A stretch of DNA of 64,000 nucleotides from an uncultured Oscillospiraceae bacterium (lineage in GTDB: Bacteria > Bacillota > Clostridia > Oscillospirales > Ruminococcaceae). Shown here one piece after another: positions 26,102 to 35,542 of the stretch. How positions within the stretch are numbered: position 1 is the stretch's first letter; every line of letters starts with the position of its first letter. Where the stretch lies: positions 62,001 through 126,000 of the forward strand of contig CAJJZS010000001.1 in assembly GCA_905197685.1 (NCBI GenBank). Direction: 5' to 3'. Made by a program: the position numbers and the translations under genes. The notes beneath the pieces were generated by a model. It was not told where the DNA came from, did not search any database, and was given only the letters and a program-made list of their open reading frames with translations.

Positions 26102-26959
26102 ATGTTGACTCCGGAAGTCATTGCCTCCAGACGTTTTGATAAACAGATGGGTGGTTATAAGCAGGACGAGGTGGAGGCATTTTTGCAGCAGGTAGCTGCC
26201 GAATATGCAAACCTGCTTGCGGAAAAAGAGGAATTGGAAGGAAAAATCGAGGTATTGGCAGATAAGGTGGAGCAGTACCGCGAAGATGAGGACAGCCTGC
26301 GCAGTGCATTGATTGGTGCGCAGAAACTGGGCGACAGCGTAATCCGCGAATCCAAAGCAAAAGCGGATTATATGATTCGCGAAGCAAGAGAAAAGGCGGA
26401 TCGCATTTTGGAAAATGCCCAGAAGAGCATTGAAAAAGAGCAGATGGCGCTGATTAAGATGCAAAAAGAAGTAACAAAATTTAAAAACCGTCTGCTGACG
26501 CTGTACCGCCAACATTTGGAAATGATAAGCGCTTTGCCGGAATATGACGATGACGATTTGCAGATGCAGCAGGCAGAACAGGCGCGTCCGGAACCGGTAA
26601 AAGAGGAGATTGCTCAGCCGCAGCCCGAGGAAGATGTGTTTACCGCACAGCCGGAAAATGATCCGATGCCTCAAATGCGGGAAGAAGAACAAGAACCTAT
26701 GGGGGAAAATCTGATTGATTTTACCGCAGCGATGGATGACAGAATGCAGGATACCTCGTCTTTTGCCCCGGTTGCTGCCTCTCATTCGCAAAGACAGCCC
26801 TCGCAGCAGACCTCACAGGGATTTTCCCCATTCGGAGGGGCGCAGCAGCAGTCTGCGGAATCCAAGTTCGGTCCGCTGAAGTTCGGAGAAGGTTTTGATG
26901 TAGAGCGCGACAGCGCAGCAAAAAACGGCGGACTGTTTTCCAGAAAAAAACACCGTTAA
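26102..26959 (+). CDS. divIVA: DivIVA family cell-division/polarity protein
   Basis: 285 residues. The DivIVA N-terminus (LTPEVIASRRFDKQMGGYKQDEVEAFL) is followed by a coiled coil (about 30-140) and a long Gln/Pro/Glu-rich disordered tail ending in KKHR. It binds curved membrane at poles and septa. The tail is longer than in B. subtilis DivIVA (164 residues). The ATG is behind AGGGGAGG. Confidence 0.93.
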   Translation: MLTPEVIASRRFDKQMGGYKQDEVEAFLQQVAAEYANLLAEKEELEGKIEVLADKVEQYREDEDSLRSALIGAQKLGDSVIRESKAKADYMIREAREKADRILENAQKSIEKEQMALIKMQKEVTKFKNRLLTLYRQHLEMISALPEYDDDDLQMQQAEQARPEPVKEEIAQPQPEEDVFTAQPENDPMPQMREEEQEPMGENLIDFTAAMDDRMQDTSSFAPVAASHSQRQPSQQTSQGFSPFGGAQQQSAESKFGPLKFGEGFDVERDSAAKNGGLFSRKKHR

Positions 26960-27054
26960 ATGAAAAAAGGTAAAACAGATTGCGAAAAAATCCTTTGCAT
27001 CGGCATGGGGAGCTTCGCTTTTACTGAATAAAAAAATAAGAGGAGAGAAAAACG

Positions 27055-29838
27055 ATGGCTCAGGACTATAACAAAACCCTGAACCTGCCGGAAACGGAAT
27101 TTAACATGAGGGGCGCGCTGCCGCAGCGTGAACCGGGATGGTTGAAGGAATGGCAGGAAAAAGATTTATACCACAAAATGATTGAAAACAATGAGGGCAA
27201 GCCGCTGTTTATGCTGCATGACGGTCCTCCTTACGCAAACGGCGATATTCATCTGGGTACTGCGCTCAACAAAGTGTTAAAGGACTTTATCATTCGCCAG
27301 AAAAACATGAGCGGATATCAGGCTCCGTATGTTCCGGGTTGGGATACCCACGGTCTGCCGATTGAATTAAAGGCAAGAAAAAAAGCGGGTGTAACAGCAG
27401 ACATTACTCCGGTAGAATTAAGAAAAATCTGTAAAGAATTTGCTCTGGAATCGTTGGACGGTCAGCGTACCCAGTTTAAACGTCTGGGTGTTCTGGGCGA
27501 CTGGGAACATCCTTACGTTACTCTGAATCCGGAATTTGAAGCAAAACAGATTGAAATTTTCGGAAATATGGCGCTCAAAGGCTATATTTATAAAGGTCTG
27601 AAACCGGTTTACTGGTGCCCGGACTGCAACACCGCATTGGCAGAGGCAGAAATTGAGTATGAAGAGGACCCATGCTTCTCCATTTATGTAAAATTTGCGG
27701 TAAAAGACGATAAAGGCAAACTGGCTTCTTTAGGTATCGACCTTTCCAAAACCTATTTTGTCATTTGGACCACCACTACATGGACTTTGCCGGGCAACAT
27801 GGCAATCTGTCTCGGTCCCGATTATGAGTACTGCGCGGTAAAAGCAAACGGCGAGTATTACATCATGGCAAAGGAATTAGCACCTGCCGCGATGAAGGCA
27901 GCTAAGATTGAGGATTACGAACTGATTGGTTCGATTACCGGTAAAGAATTGGAGTACATTACCTGTCAGCATCCGTTCCTTGACCGTGAATCTCTGGTAA
28001 TTGTCGGCGACCATGTTACTTTGGATTCCGGTACAGGCTGTGTACATACCGCTCCCGGACACGGTACCGAGGACTTTGAAGTCTGCGTTAACCATTATCC
28101 GGAAATCAAAATTGTAGTGCCGGTAGACAGCGCGGGCAAACTGACTGCCGATGCCGGTGAATTTGCGGGATTAACCACCGATGAAGCAAACAAAGCGATT
28201 TCTAAAAAACTGGAAAGCACCGGAAATCTGTTTGCGGTAGAAAAGATTGTCCATCAGTATCCGCATTGTTGGAGATGTAAACATCCAATCATTTACCGCG
28301 CAACCGAACAGTGGTTCTGCTCGGTAGAGGATTTCAAAGAAGAAGCAATCCGAGAGATTGAAAAAGTTCAGTGGATTCCTTCCTGGGGCGAGGGGCGCAT
28401 CCGCAACATGGTTTCCGACCGTTCCGACTGGTGCATCTCCCGTCAGAGACTGTGGGGCGTACCGATTCCGATTTTCTACTGCGAACAGTGCGGCGAATTC
28501 CATATTGATGAAGCTTCGGTAAAAGCGGTTGCAGACTTGTTCCGCAAAGAGGGTTCCGACGCATGGTGGACCCATGAAGCGAATGAAATCCTTCCGGCAG
28601 GCACAAAATGTAAGAAGTGCGGCTGTGAAAAATTCCGCAAAGAAACCGACATTATGGACGTGTGGTTCGACTCCGGTTCTTCCCATGCAGCAGTTTTAAT
28701 GGACAAACCGGGTATGAAATGGCCGGCAGACCTGTATCTGGAAGGGGCAGACCAGTACAGAGGCTGGTTCCAGTCCTCGCTGCTGACCTCGGTTGCATGG
28801 AAAGGCGTGGCTCCGTATAAGGCAGTCTGCAACCACGGCTGGGTTGTTGATGCAAATGGCAAAACCATGCACAAGTCTTTGGGCAACGGCATTGACCCGC
28901 TGGAAATCACCGATAAATACGGCGCAGATATTCTGCGTTTGTGGGTTGCTTCCTCCGATTATCATGCGGACATCTCGCTGTCCAACGATATTCTCAAACA
29001 GCTGTCCGAAGTTTACCGCAAAATCCGCAACACTGCGCGTTATATCCTGGGCAACCTGTATGATTTCCATCCGGACACCGATTCTGTATCGGACGAGCAG
29101 CTGCATGAAATTGACCGTTGGGCATTGGCAAGAATGAGCAGAATTGCCGCAGACTGTGCTGCAGCCTATGATAAATACGAGTTCCATCTGATTTACAACG
29201 CAATCCGCAACTTCTGTACCATTGACCTGTCTAACTTCTATTTGGATATTATCAAGGACAGACTGTATGTAGAAAAACCGGATTCCGTTTCCAGAAGAGC
29301 GGCTCAGACTGCAATTTATCGCATTTTGAGAGATATGACCTTAGTATTTGCGCCGATTCTTGCCTTTACCTGCGAGGAAATCTGGACAAATCTGCCAAAA
29401 TCGAAGGATTATAACGCAGAGGCTTGCGTACTTAACGAAATGCCAAAAGGCAATCGTTGCTGTGAATCCGCCGAATTTATGGCAAAATGGGAAAAAATTC
29501 GCGCAATCCGCGACGATGTTAATAAAGCGTTGGAGAACGCAAGAAATCAAAAGACTATCGGTAAATCTCTGGAAGCGCAGCTGACCTTAAAAGCAGACGG
29601 CGAGCTGTATTGCTTCCTGAAAGAAAATGAAGAAATCTTAGAGCCTGTCTTTATCGTAAGCAAGGTTGTACTCGAACAGGGTGCAGCAAATGCAAACGGT
29701 GAGGTAGAAGGACTCGAAGTAGTTGTTTCCAAAGCGCAGGGCGAAAAATGTGAGCGCTGCTGGGTTTACAGCGATACTGTAGGACAGGATGAAAAACATC
29801 CGACCCTCTGCAAACGCTGCGCAGCAATTATCGGTTAA
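27055..29838 (+). CDS. ileS: Isoleucyl-tRNA synthetase
   Basis: 927 residues. The HIGH-type motif is PPYANGDIHLGTALNK (about 58-73); the CP1 editing domain has TWTLPGN; the KMSKS loop reads KTMHKSLGN. The C-terminus has a zinc ribbon (CERCWVYS, LCKRC). It charges tRNA-Ile and edits valine. The 95-bp gap before it is too short for a T-box leader, so it probably depends on the division-gene transcript or a near promoter I cannot identify. Confidence 0.96.
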   Translation: MAQDYNKTLNLPETEFNMRGALPQREPGWLKEWQEKDLYHKMIENNEGKPLFMLHDGPPYANGDIHLGTALNKVLKDFIIRQKNMSGYQAPYVPGWDTHGLPIELKARKKAGVTADITPVELRKICKEFALESLDGQRTQFKRLGVLGDWEHPYVTLNPEFEAKQIEIFGNMALKGYIYKGLKPVYWCPDCNTALAEAEIEYEEDPCFSIYVKFAVKDDKGKLASLGIDLSKTYFVIWTTTTWTLPGNMAICLGPDYEYCAVKANGEYYIMAKELAPAAMKAAKIEDYELIGSITGKELEYITCQHPFLDRESLVIVGDHVTLDSGTGCVHTAPGHGTEDFEVCVNHYPEIKIVVPVDSAGKLTADAGEFAGLTTDEANKAISKKLESTGNLFAVEKIVHQYPHCWRCKHPIIYRATEQWFCSVEDFKEEAIREIEKVQWIPSWGEGRIRNMVSDRSDWCISRQRLWGVPIPIFYCEQCGEFHIDEASVKAVADLFRKEGSDAWWTHEANEILPAGTKCKKCGCEKFRKETDIMDVWFDSGSSHAAVLMDKPGMKWPADLYLEGADQYRGWFQSSLLTSVAWKGVAPYKAVCNHGWVVDANGKTMHKSLGNGIDPLEITDKYGADILRLWVASSDYHADISLSNDILKQLSEVYRKIRNTARYILGNLYDFHPDTDSVSDEQLHEIDRWALARMSRIAADCAAAYDKYEFHLIYNAIRNFCTIDLSNFYLDIIKDRLYVEKPDSVSRRAAQTAIYRILRDMTLVFAPILAFTCEEIWTNLPKSKDYNAEACVLNEMPKGNRCCESAEFMAKWEKIRAIRDDVNKALENARNQKTIGKSLEAQLTLKADGELYCFLKENEEILEPVFIVSKVVLEQGAANANGEVEGLEVVVSKAQGEKCERCWVYSDTVGQDEKHPTLCKRCAAIIG

Positions 29839-29850
29839 GCTCGGCATACG

Positions 29851-29883
29851 GCGGTGCGGGAAATCCTGCACCGCTTTTCCTTT
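29851..29883 (+). terminator. Rho-independent terminator after ileS
   Basis: GCGGTGCGGG (29851-29860), loop AAAT, CCTGCACCGC (29865-29874), then TTTTCCTTT. The U-tract is interrupted by CC, so read-through into lspA is possible. Confidence 0.7.
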
Positions 29884-29937
29884 GGAGAAACAATCGGCAG
29901 GAAATGGTCTGCTTTGGGCAAAAGGAGGAAAAAAATC

Positions 29938-30441
29938 ATGTTAAACTATGTTTGGCTGGGAATTGCAGCGCTTTTGGTAGGAGTGGATCAGCTGATTAAA
30001 TTTTGGGCAGAACATTCTCTGGCTTCGGTGGGAAGTATCCCGCTGATACAGGATGTTTTTCATTTTACCTATGTGCAGAATTTTGGAGCGGCGTTCAGCA
30101 CCATGCAGAATCAACGCTTCTTTTTGGTAGGTCTTACCTCGGTTTTGCTGCTGATTATTTTCATTGTACTGGTCAGCAAAAAACTTCGCTCGCCATGGAT
30201 GACAGCAAGCTGGGCTTTGATTTTGGCAGGCGGCGCGGGCAATTTGATTGATCGTGTTTTCCGACCGGGCGGTTATGTGGTGGATATGTTTGATTTGTGT
30301 CTGATTCACTTTCCGGTTTTTAATTTTGCTGATATTTGCGTCTGCTGCGGAACGATTCTTCTGCTGATTTATGTGCTGTTTTTTGAACGGAAAGAAAGCA
30401 GCAAATTTGCCATTCGTCAGGAGGTAAAGCGCCATGAGTAA
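29938..30441 (+). CDS. lspA: Lipoprotein signal peptidase (signal peptidase II)
   Basis: 167 residues from the ATG behind AAAGGAGGAAAAAAATC. Four membrane helices; the two catalytic aspartates lie in GNLIDRVF and FNFADI. It removes signal peptides from lipoproteins such as the binding proteins at the start of this window. It overlaps rluD by 8 nt, the common lspA-rluD arrangement. Confidence 0.94.
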   Translation: MLNYVWLGIAALLVGVDQLIKFWAEHSLASVGSIPLIQDVFHFTYVQNFGAAFSTMQNQRFFLVGLTSVLLLIIFIVLVSKKLRSPWMTASWALILAGGAGNLIDRVFRPGGYVVDMFDLCLIHFPVFNFADICVCCGTILLLIYVLFFERKESSKFAIRQEVKRHE

Positions 30442-31438
30442 TGAGCTTTGCCTGATTGTTGAAGCTCAGCAGGCGGGGATGAGGGCAGATAAATTTTTAC
30501 AGGAGCGTTTACAGGGAATCAGCCGCAGTCAGGCGCAAAAACTGATAGAGCAGGGACTGGCTGCGGTGGACGGTAAACTTTTGGGAAAGAATGATAAACT
30601 CAAAAGCGGAGAAACAGTAGTATTAAGCGGGTTTTCTTTTCCTTCGGAGGAAGAAGATTGGGACAGCTTTTTTCACCCTCAAATCGACCCGCAGCCGCAG
30701 GCAATCCCCCTGAATATCGTTTATGAGGACGATTATCTTCTGGTAGTAGACAAACCAAAGCATATGGTGGTACACCCGGGAGCCGGCAATCAGCAGGATA
30801 CTTTGGTGAATGCGCTGCTTTATCATTGTAACGGAAAGCTTGCCCGCTGCAACGGAACAGAGCGACAGGGAATTGTACACAGAATTGATAAGGATACAAG
30901 CGGACTGTTGGTCTGCGCCAAAGATGATGAAACCTATCGGGGACTCAGTGTCCAGATTCAGGAACACAGCGTAGACCGTTTTTATGAAGCGGTGGTTTAC
31001 GGCAACATCAAAGAGGAACAGGGAACGATTGATCTGCCTGTCGGACGCAGCGATAAGGACCGCAAAAAGATGGCAGTCCGTTTGGATTGTCGGAAACCGG
31101 ACGGCAGTCTGGTCGGCGCGAAGGAAGCGATTACCCACTATGAGGTGCTGCGCCGCTATCAGGGATTTACCCATATACGCTGCCGCCTGGAAACGGGAAG
31201 AACACATCAGATTCGCGTTCACTTGTCCTATCTGGGGCATCCTGTAGCGGGAGATGAGCTGTACGGTCCGAAAAAGCCGATCAAGCGTTTGGAAGGACAA
31301 TGTCTTCATGCAAGGGCGCTGGGATTTACCCACCCTGTCACGGGAGAGCGGATTTATTTTGAGTCGCCTTTGCCGCAGTATTTTACTTCCTTTTTAAAGA
31401 CGCTGAAAATAGGGGAGGAAGAACAGGATGCAGAATGA
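30434..31438 (+). CDS. rluD: RluA/RluD-family pseudouridine synthase
   Basis: 334 residues: an N-terminal S4 domain (RADKFLQERLQGISRSQAQKLIEQG) and a catalytic domain with the Asp in HRIDKDTSGLL and ETGRTHQIRVH. It isomerises uridine in 23S rRNA; the exact positions cannot be read from sequence. Translation is coupled to lspA upstream and overlaps the HAD gene downstream by 11 nt. Confidence 0.92.
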   Translation: MSNELCLIVEAQQAGMRADKFLQERLQGISRSQAQKLIEQGLAAVDGKLLGKNDKLKSGETVVLSGFSFPSEEEDWDSFFHPQIDPQPQAIPLNIVYEDDYLLVVDKPKHMVVHPGAGNQQDTLVNALLYHCNGKLARCNGTERQGIVHRIDKDTSGLLVCAKDDETYRGLSVQIQEHSVDRFYEAVVYGNIKEEQGTIDLPVGRSDKDRKKMAVRLDCRKPDGSLVGAKEAITHYEVLRRYQGFTHIRCRLETGRTHQIRVHLSYLGHPVAGDELYGPKKPIKRLEGQCLHARALGFTHPVTGERIYFESPLPQYFTSFLKTLKIGEEEQDAE

Positions 31439-32258
31439 CAAAATATTTGAGGGATTGCTGTTAGTTTCGGATATTGACGGAACGCTTACCGAACTGACGG
31501 AAATTCCGAAAAGAAATCTGGAGGCAATTCAGCGTTTTGTCCGTATGGGAGGAACCTTTACCCTCTGCACCGGAAGACCGAAATGCGCGCTCAAAGAAAT
31601 TCTTCCTCAGCTGTCAGTCAATGACCCGATTATCACCATAAACGGCGGATATATCTATTGTCCTAAAACAGATGAAGTGCTGTTTGAGGCAAAGCTGCCC
31701 GATACGGTAAAACCGTTTGTATTTCACCTGTTGGAACAATTTGAGCAGATTGGTGCGATGCTGGTGGAGCCGGACTGCTATCAGGTCATTCGTTGGGGAG
31801 ATGAGTCCATCGAAGGGGTAGCACAGCGACGGGATATGTATCTGAGGGAAGGCTGCTGTCGAACCTATTCGGAAAATGACCCTGCTCAAACCTGGCATAA
31901 GGTGGTTTTGATTGTTCCCCCGCAGCAGATGGAGCAGGTGCGTTCCTATGTGGAAGAAAAAAATCCCGAAGGATTTTATCCGGTGCAAAGCGATGCTTTT
32001 TATCTGGAACTGGTTGCAAGCGGCGTGGATAAAGGAAAAGGAATGGAGCTGATTCGCAGTCGCCTGAACCTGTTGAAAACAGCTGCAATCGGGGACAGAG
32101 AAAATGATAAAGCGATGCTAAAACAGGCTGATTTTTCGGCTGTTCCCAAAAACGGAGATGAAAATCTGCAAAAAGAGGTTGATTTTATTGTCGATTCATG
32201 CGACAATGGAGCTGTAGCAGATTTTATTAACCGTTTGGAACGATTATATCATCGCTGA
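31428..32258 (+). CDS. Cof-type HAD-IIB phosphatase
   Basis: 276 residues. Motif I DIDGTLTEL (nucleophile Asp about residue 15), motif II TLCTGRP, motif III Lys and motif IV GDRENDKAML. A C2 cap lies between motifs II and III. These enzymes dephosphorylate sugar phosphates, flavin or PLP precursors; the substrate here is unknown. It overlaps rluD, so it belongs to the lspA operon. Confidence 0.9.
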   Translation: MQNDKIFEGLLLVSDIDGTLTELTEIPKRNLEAIQRFVRMGGTFTLCTGRPKCALKEILPQLSVNDPIITINGGYIYCPKTDEVLFEAKLPDTVKPFVFHLLEQFEQIGAMLVEPDCYQVIRWGDESIEGVAQRRDMYLREGCCRTYSENDPAQTWHKVVLIVPPQQMEQVRSYVEEKNPEGFYPVQSDAFYLELVASGVDKGKGMELIRSRLNLLKTAAIGDRENDKAMLKQADFSAVPKNGDENLQKEVDFIVDSCDNGAVADFINRLERLYHR

Positions 32259-32305
32259 AATTGTATGAGAATACATCAATATATTGAAAGGAATGATTCC
32301 AAGAC

Positions 32306-33148
32306 ATGAACAGCAATTTGAAAAAAGAGCTGTCTGTGACAGCGTGTAAAGTTCGTATGGGTATCATCGAAGGAACCCACTGCGCAAAATCCGGTCATCC
32401 GGGAGGCTCTCTTTCGGCAGCGGATATTCTGACCTATCTCTACTTTGCAGAGATGAATGTAGATCCTGAAAATCCTGCAAAGCCGGACAGAGATCGTTTT
32501 GTTCTTTCCAAAGGACATATCGCTCCGGGACTGTACGCAACACTGGCTCACAGAGGATTTTTCCCGGTAGAAGAATTAAAGACACTGCGTAAAATCGGCT
32601 CCCGCTTACAGGGACACCCGGATATGAAGAAAATCCCGGGTGTTGATATGTCCTCCGGTTCTCTGGGACAGGGTATTTCCGCTGCCTGCGGCATGGCAAA
32701 AGCAGCGAAGCTGACAGGAGCGGATTACCGCGTTTACGCTGTTTTAGGCGACGGTGAAATCCAGGAAGGTCAGGTTTGGGAAGCGGCAATGTTTGCCTCC
32801 CATTATGATTTGGACAATCTGTGTATTCTGGTAGACAATAACGGACTTCAGATTGACGGAAATATTGAGGACGTTATGTCCCCATACCCGATTGACGAAA
32901 AATTTAAAGCATTCGGCTTCCATGTAATTAACATTGACGGTCATGATTTTGACCAGATTGAAGCAGCCTACAAAGAAGCGCGTACCGTAAAGGGCAAGCC
33001 GACTGCAATTATTGCAAAAACCGTAAAGGGAAAAGGTGTTTCCTTTATGGAAAACAAGGCTTCCTGGCATGGAACCGCTCCGAACGATGAACAGTATGAA
33101 ATTGCAATGAACGAGCTTAACGAGCAGCTGAAAGCGCTGGAAGCATAA
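32306..33148 (+). CDS. tktA: Transketolase, N-terminal subunit
   Basis: 280 residues covering the thiamine-diphosphate-binding half: GHPGGSLSAADIL, LSKGHIAPGLYATLA, and the ThDP motif GDGEIQEGQ...LVDNNGLQID. It works only with the C-terminal half encoded 26 nt downstream. It transfers two-carbon units between sugar phosphates in the non-oxidative pentose phosphate pathway. Split transketolases are usual in many Clostridia and archaea. Confidence 0.94.
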   Translation: MNSNLKKELSVTACKVRMGIIEGTHCAKSGHPGGSLSAADILTYLYFAEMNVDPENPAKPDRDRFVLSKGHIAPGLYATLAHRGFFPVEELKTLRKIGSRLQGHPDMKKIPGVDMSSGSLGQGISAACGMAKAAKLTGADYRVYAVLGDGEIQEGQVWEAAMFASHYDLDNLCILVDNNGLQIDGNIEDVMSPYPIDEKFKAFGFHVINIDGHDFDQIEAAYKEARTVKGKPTAIIAKTVKGKGVSFMENKASWHGTAPNDEQYEIAMNELNEQLKALEA

Positions 33149-33174
33149 TCAATCGGAAAGGAAAGGGAACAACA

Positions 33175-34119
33175 ATGGCAGAAGTAAAAAAGATTGCAAC
33201 CCGTGAAAGCTACGGCGCAACATTGGCAGAGCTTGCTTCGGAATATCCGAACTTGGTCGTTCTGGATGCGGATCTTGCAGGCGCAACCAAAACAGCGAGC
33301 TTTAAAAAAGTTTGCAGCGAAAGATTTATTGACTGCGGTATCGCAGAAGGCAATATGATGGGTGTAGCGGCAGGTTTGGCTGCGGCAGGTATGATTCCGT
33401 TTGCAAGCTCCTTTGCGATGTTTGCGGCGGGCAGAGCATTTGAGCAGGTAAGAAACTCGATCGGTTATCCGCATTTGAATGTTAAGATTGGCGCAACCCA
33501 TGCAGGTATCTCGGTTGGCGAGGACGGAGCAACCCACCAGTGCTGCGAAGATATCGCTTTAATGAGAACCATTCCGGGTATGGTTGTTATCAACCCGGCA
33601 GACGATGTGGAAGCAAGAGCGGCAGTACGCGCAGCGGTAGAATATGTCGGTCCTGTTTACCTGCGATTCGGAAGAATGGCAGTTCCGGTATTCAATAATC
33701 CGGACACCTATCGTTTTGAATTGGGCAAGGGTATCGTTCTTCGTGAAGGAAAAGATGTTACCGTAGTAGCGACCGGTTTAATGGTAGCGGAAGCGATAGA
33801 AGCAGGAAAGTTACTGGAAGAAAAGGGCATTGATGCAAGAATCATCAATATTCACACCATCAAACCTTTGGACGAAGAGCTGATTTTAAAAGCAGCGAAG
33901 GAAACCGGCAAGATTGTAACCGTAGAAGAACATTCTGTAATCGGCGGCTTAGGAGATGCAGTATGCTCTGCAATCTGTTCCGGCGGTCAAATGTGCCGTG
34001 TTGTTAAGATGGGTGTTCATGATGAGTTCGGACATTCCGGTCCGGGCGGAGATTTGATTACCGAATTTGGACTGCGTGCAGCAAACATTGTAGAAGAAGT
34101 TTGCAAGCTCTGCAAATAA
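33175..34119 (+). CDS. tktB: Transketolase, C-terminal subunit
   Basis: 314 residues with the pyrimidine-binding half (IDCGIAEGNMMGVAAGLAAAG, including the conserved Glu), the GEDGATHQ segment and the C-terminal transketolase domain (VTVVATGLM, VTVEEHSVIGGLG). It pairs with the N-terminal subunit upstream in one operon that ends at the terminator 34126-34154. Confidence 0.94.
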   Translation: MAEVKKIATRESYGATLAELASEYPNLVVLDADLAGATKTASFKKVCSERFIDCGIAEGNMMGVAAGLAAAGMIPFASSFAMFAAGRAFEQVRNSIGYPHLNVKIGATHAGISVGEDGATHQCCEDIALMRTIPGMVVINPADDVEARAAVRAAVEYVGPVYLRFGRMAVPVFNNPDTYRFELGKGIVLREGKDVTVVATGLMVAEAIEAGKLLEEKGIDARIINIHTIKPLDEELILKAAKETGKIVTVEEHSVIGGLGDAVCSAICSGGQMCRVVKMGVHDEFGHSGPGGDLITEFGLRAANIVEEVCKLCK

Positions 34120-34125
34120 TTATGG

Positions 34126-34154
34126 AAAAGCTCAGGAATTTCCTGAGCTTTTTT
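34126..34154 (+). terminator. Rho-independent terminator
   Basis: AAAAGCTCAGGA (34126-34137), loop ATT, TCCTGAGCTTTTTTG. It ends the transketolase transcript. Confidence 0.88.
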
Positions 34155-34238
34155 GTTTGACAAAACAGACGCGGTCGATTAGAATGGAAGATACAGAAAG
34201 ATGATAAAATCAGTGTGACAGAAAAGAGGAAACAGAAA

Positions 34239-34739
34239 ATGGAAGAAAATCGTGCATTTTTAAAAACAAAAGAGGATATTTGCCGTTGGACTGTGATGCG
34301 GGTACGCGCCCTGATTGCAGGGGAAAGCGATTGTGTAACCAATATGGCAAATGCTGCCGCAGCTGTTTTTGAGCTGTGGGACGAGGTAAGTTGGGCGGGT
34401 TTTTATCTGATGAAGCAGGGAGAATTGGTTCTGGGTCCTTTTCAGGGAAAGCCTGCCTGCCGTAGAATTGAGGTGGGAAAAGGGGTTTGCGGAACGGCGG
34501 TTGCTCAGCGAAAAACGCAGCTTGTTCCCGATGTTCATGCTTTTCCGGGACATATTGCCTGTGACGGAGGCTCCAATTCGGAAATTGTAGTTCCGATTTT
34601 TCGAGGTGACGAGGTGATTGGTGTCATTGATTTGGACAGTTACAGCTTTGACCGTTACGGAAAGGAAGAGCAGGAAGCGCTGGAAAAAATAGCGGAACTT
34701 CTGTCGCAGGGCTGCGATTGGGACAGTTTTTTGCGGTAA
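34239..34739 (+). CDS. msrC: GAF-domain free methionine-(R)-sulfoxide reductase
   Basis: 166 residues from the ATG; a GTG at 34215 overlaps the ribosome site. A single GAF domain carries the fRMsr signature: VGKGVCGTAV, IACDGGSNSEIVVP and GVIDLDS, including two of the reactive cysteines (VC, AC). These enzymes reduce free Met-R-sulfoxide with thioredoxin. It is the first gene of a group of small genes running to 36.9 kb. Confidence 0.85.
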   Translation: MEENRAFLKTKEDICRWTVMRVRALIAGESDCVTNMANAAAAVFELWDEVSWAGFYLMKQGELVLGPFQGKPACRRIEVGKGVCGTAVAQRKTQLVPDVHAFPGHIACDGGSNSEIVVPIFRGDEVIGVIDLDSYSFDRYGKEEQEALEKIAELLSQGCDWDSFLR

Positions 34740-34751
34740 AAGGGGAGCAAA

Positions 34752-35234
34752 ATGGAAAAATCAGCTCAGATTCAAAATATAGAACAAGCAGAACCGCAGC
34801 TGGAAGAAGGGAAATCCATCGCGGACCTGATTCAAAATCAGCAGAAACATAATCAAATCACAGAAAGATGGATAAAGATAACTGCGGGTTGTGCAGCAGG
34901 TATTTTTGGGATTGTTTTGCTTGCGGCAGTGATTTTGATTCCAAAAGGAATTGCGGTTTTCAATCGGGCAGATGAGGTGACAGCGCAGGCGCAGGAAGCG
35001 CTCGGGCAGGTGCAGGAGATTGTCGGACAGCTGGAAGAAGGGAATCCCGCGCAGCTGGTGCAGCAGCTGAACGCTTTGGCTCAGGAGGGTCAAACAGCCT
35101 TGCAGCAAAGTGTGGAAGAACTGAAGAAAGCGGTTGATGTTGTGGAAAAGATTGATATTGATGCGCTCAACAAAGCAGTGGATAATTTAGGAAAAGCGGT
35201 CAGTCCGCTGGCGCGTTTGTTTGGAGGAAAATAA
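34752..35234 (+). CDS. Single-pass membrane protein with coiled-coil, unknown function
   Basis: 160 residues. The N-terminal cytoplasmic segment is about 40 residues, then one strong membrane helix (about 44-66, AGCAAGIFGIVLLAAVILI), then an Ala/Gln/Glu-rich helical region with coiled-coil periodicity (QAQEALGQVQEIVGQLEEG) to the end. I do not recognise a family. Close spacing on both sides (12 and 2 nt) suggests cotranscription with the sulfoxide reductase gene and the next small gene. Confidence 0.75.
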   Translation: MEKSAQIQNIEQAEPQLEEGKSIADLIQNQQKHNQITERWIKITAGCAAGIFGIVLLAAVILIPKGIAVFNRADEVTAQAQEALGQVQEIVGQLEEGNPAQLVQQLNALAQEGQTALQQSVEELKKAVDVVEKIDIDALNKAVDNLGKAVSPLARLFGGK

Positions 35235-35236
35235 AG

Positions 35237-35539
35237 ATGGAGTATACTGTAAAAGATTTTTATATTCCTACCGTTACTTATTTTGAAAGCAAAAATAAAC
35301 TGACGGGAAGCCGCAACGGAATGAATTATAAGATGGTTCCGCAAGAAAAACTGACTGTCTTTATCTGGTACGGAGAGATGAATCTGGAACACAGCGAAAC
35401 GGTAACGCAGAAAGAATTTGAAATTTCTCAGGAAAGTATGCCGCAGATTGAAGCATGGCTGTATGAACAGTATGATTTGTATTTGAAAACACCGCAGGCG
35501 GCAGAATATTTAAAAAAGAAAAAAAAGAGAGAGGTATAA
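35237..35539 (+). CDS. Hypothetical protein, 100 residues
   Basis: A small soluble protein with no signal or membrane segment; the middle is beta-rich (KLTVFIWYGEMNLE) and the end is a basic helix (KKKKKREV). The start follows the upstream stop by 2 nt, with GGAGG about 8 nt before it inside the previous gene. The family is not recognised. The tight operon position supports it being real. Confidence 0.72.
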   Translation: MEYTVKDFYIPTVTYFESKNKLTGSRNGMNYKMVPQEKLTVFIWYGEMNLEHSETVTQKEFEISQESMPQIEAWLYEQYDLYLKTPQAAEYLKKKKKREV

Positions 35540-35542
35540 CCG

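Noticed and set aside
26960..27054. T-box leader for ileS
   Set aside because: Only 95 bp are available, with no T-box core sequence and no terminator.
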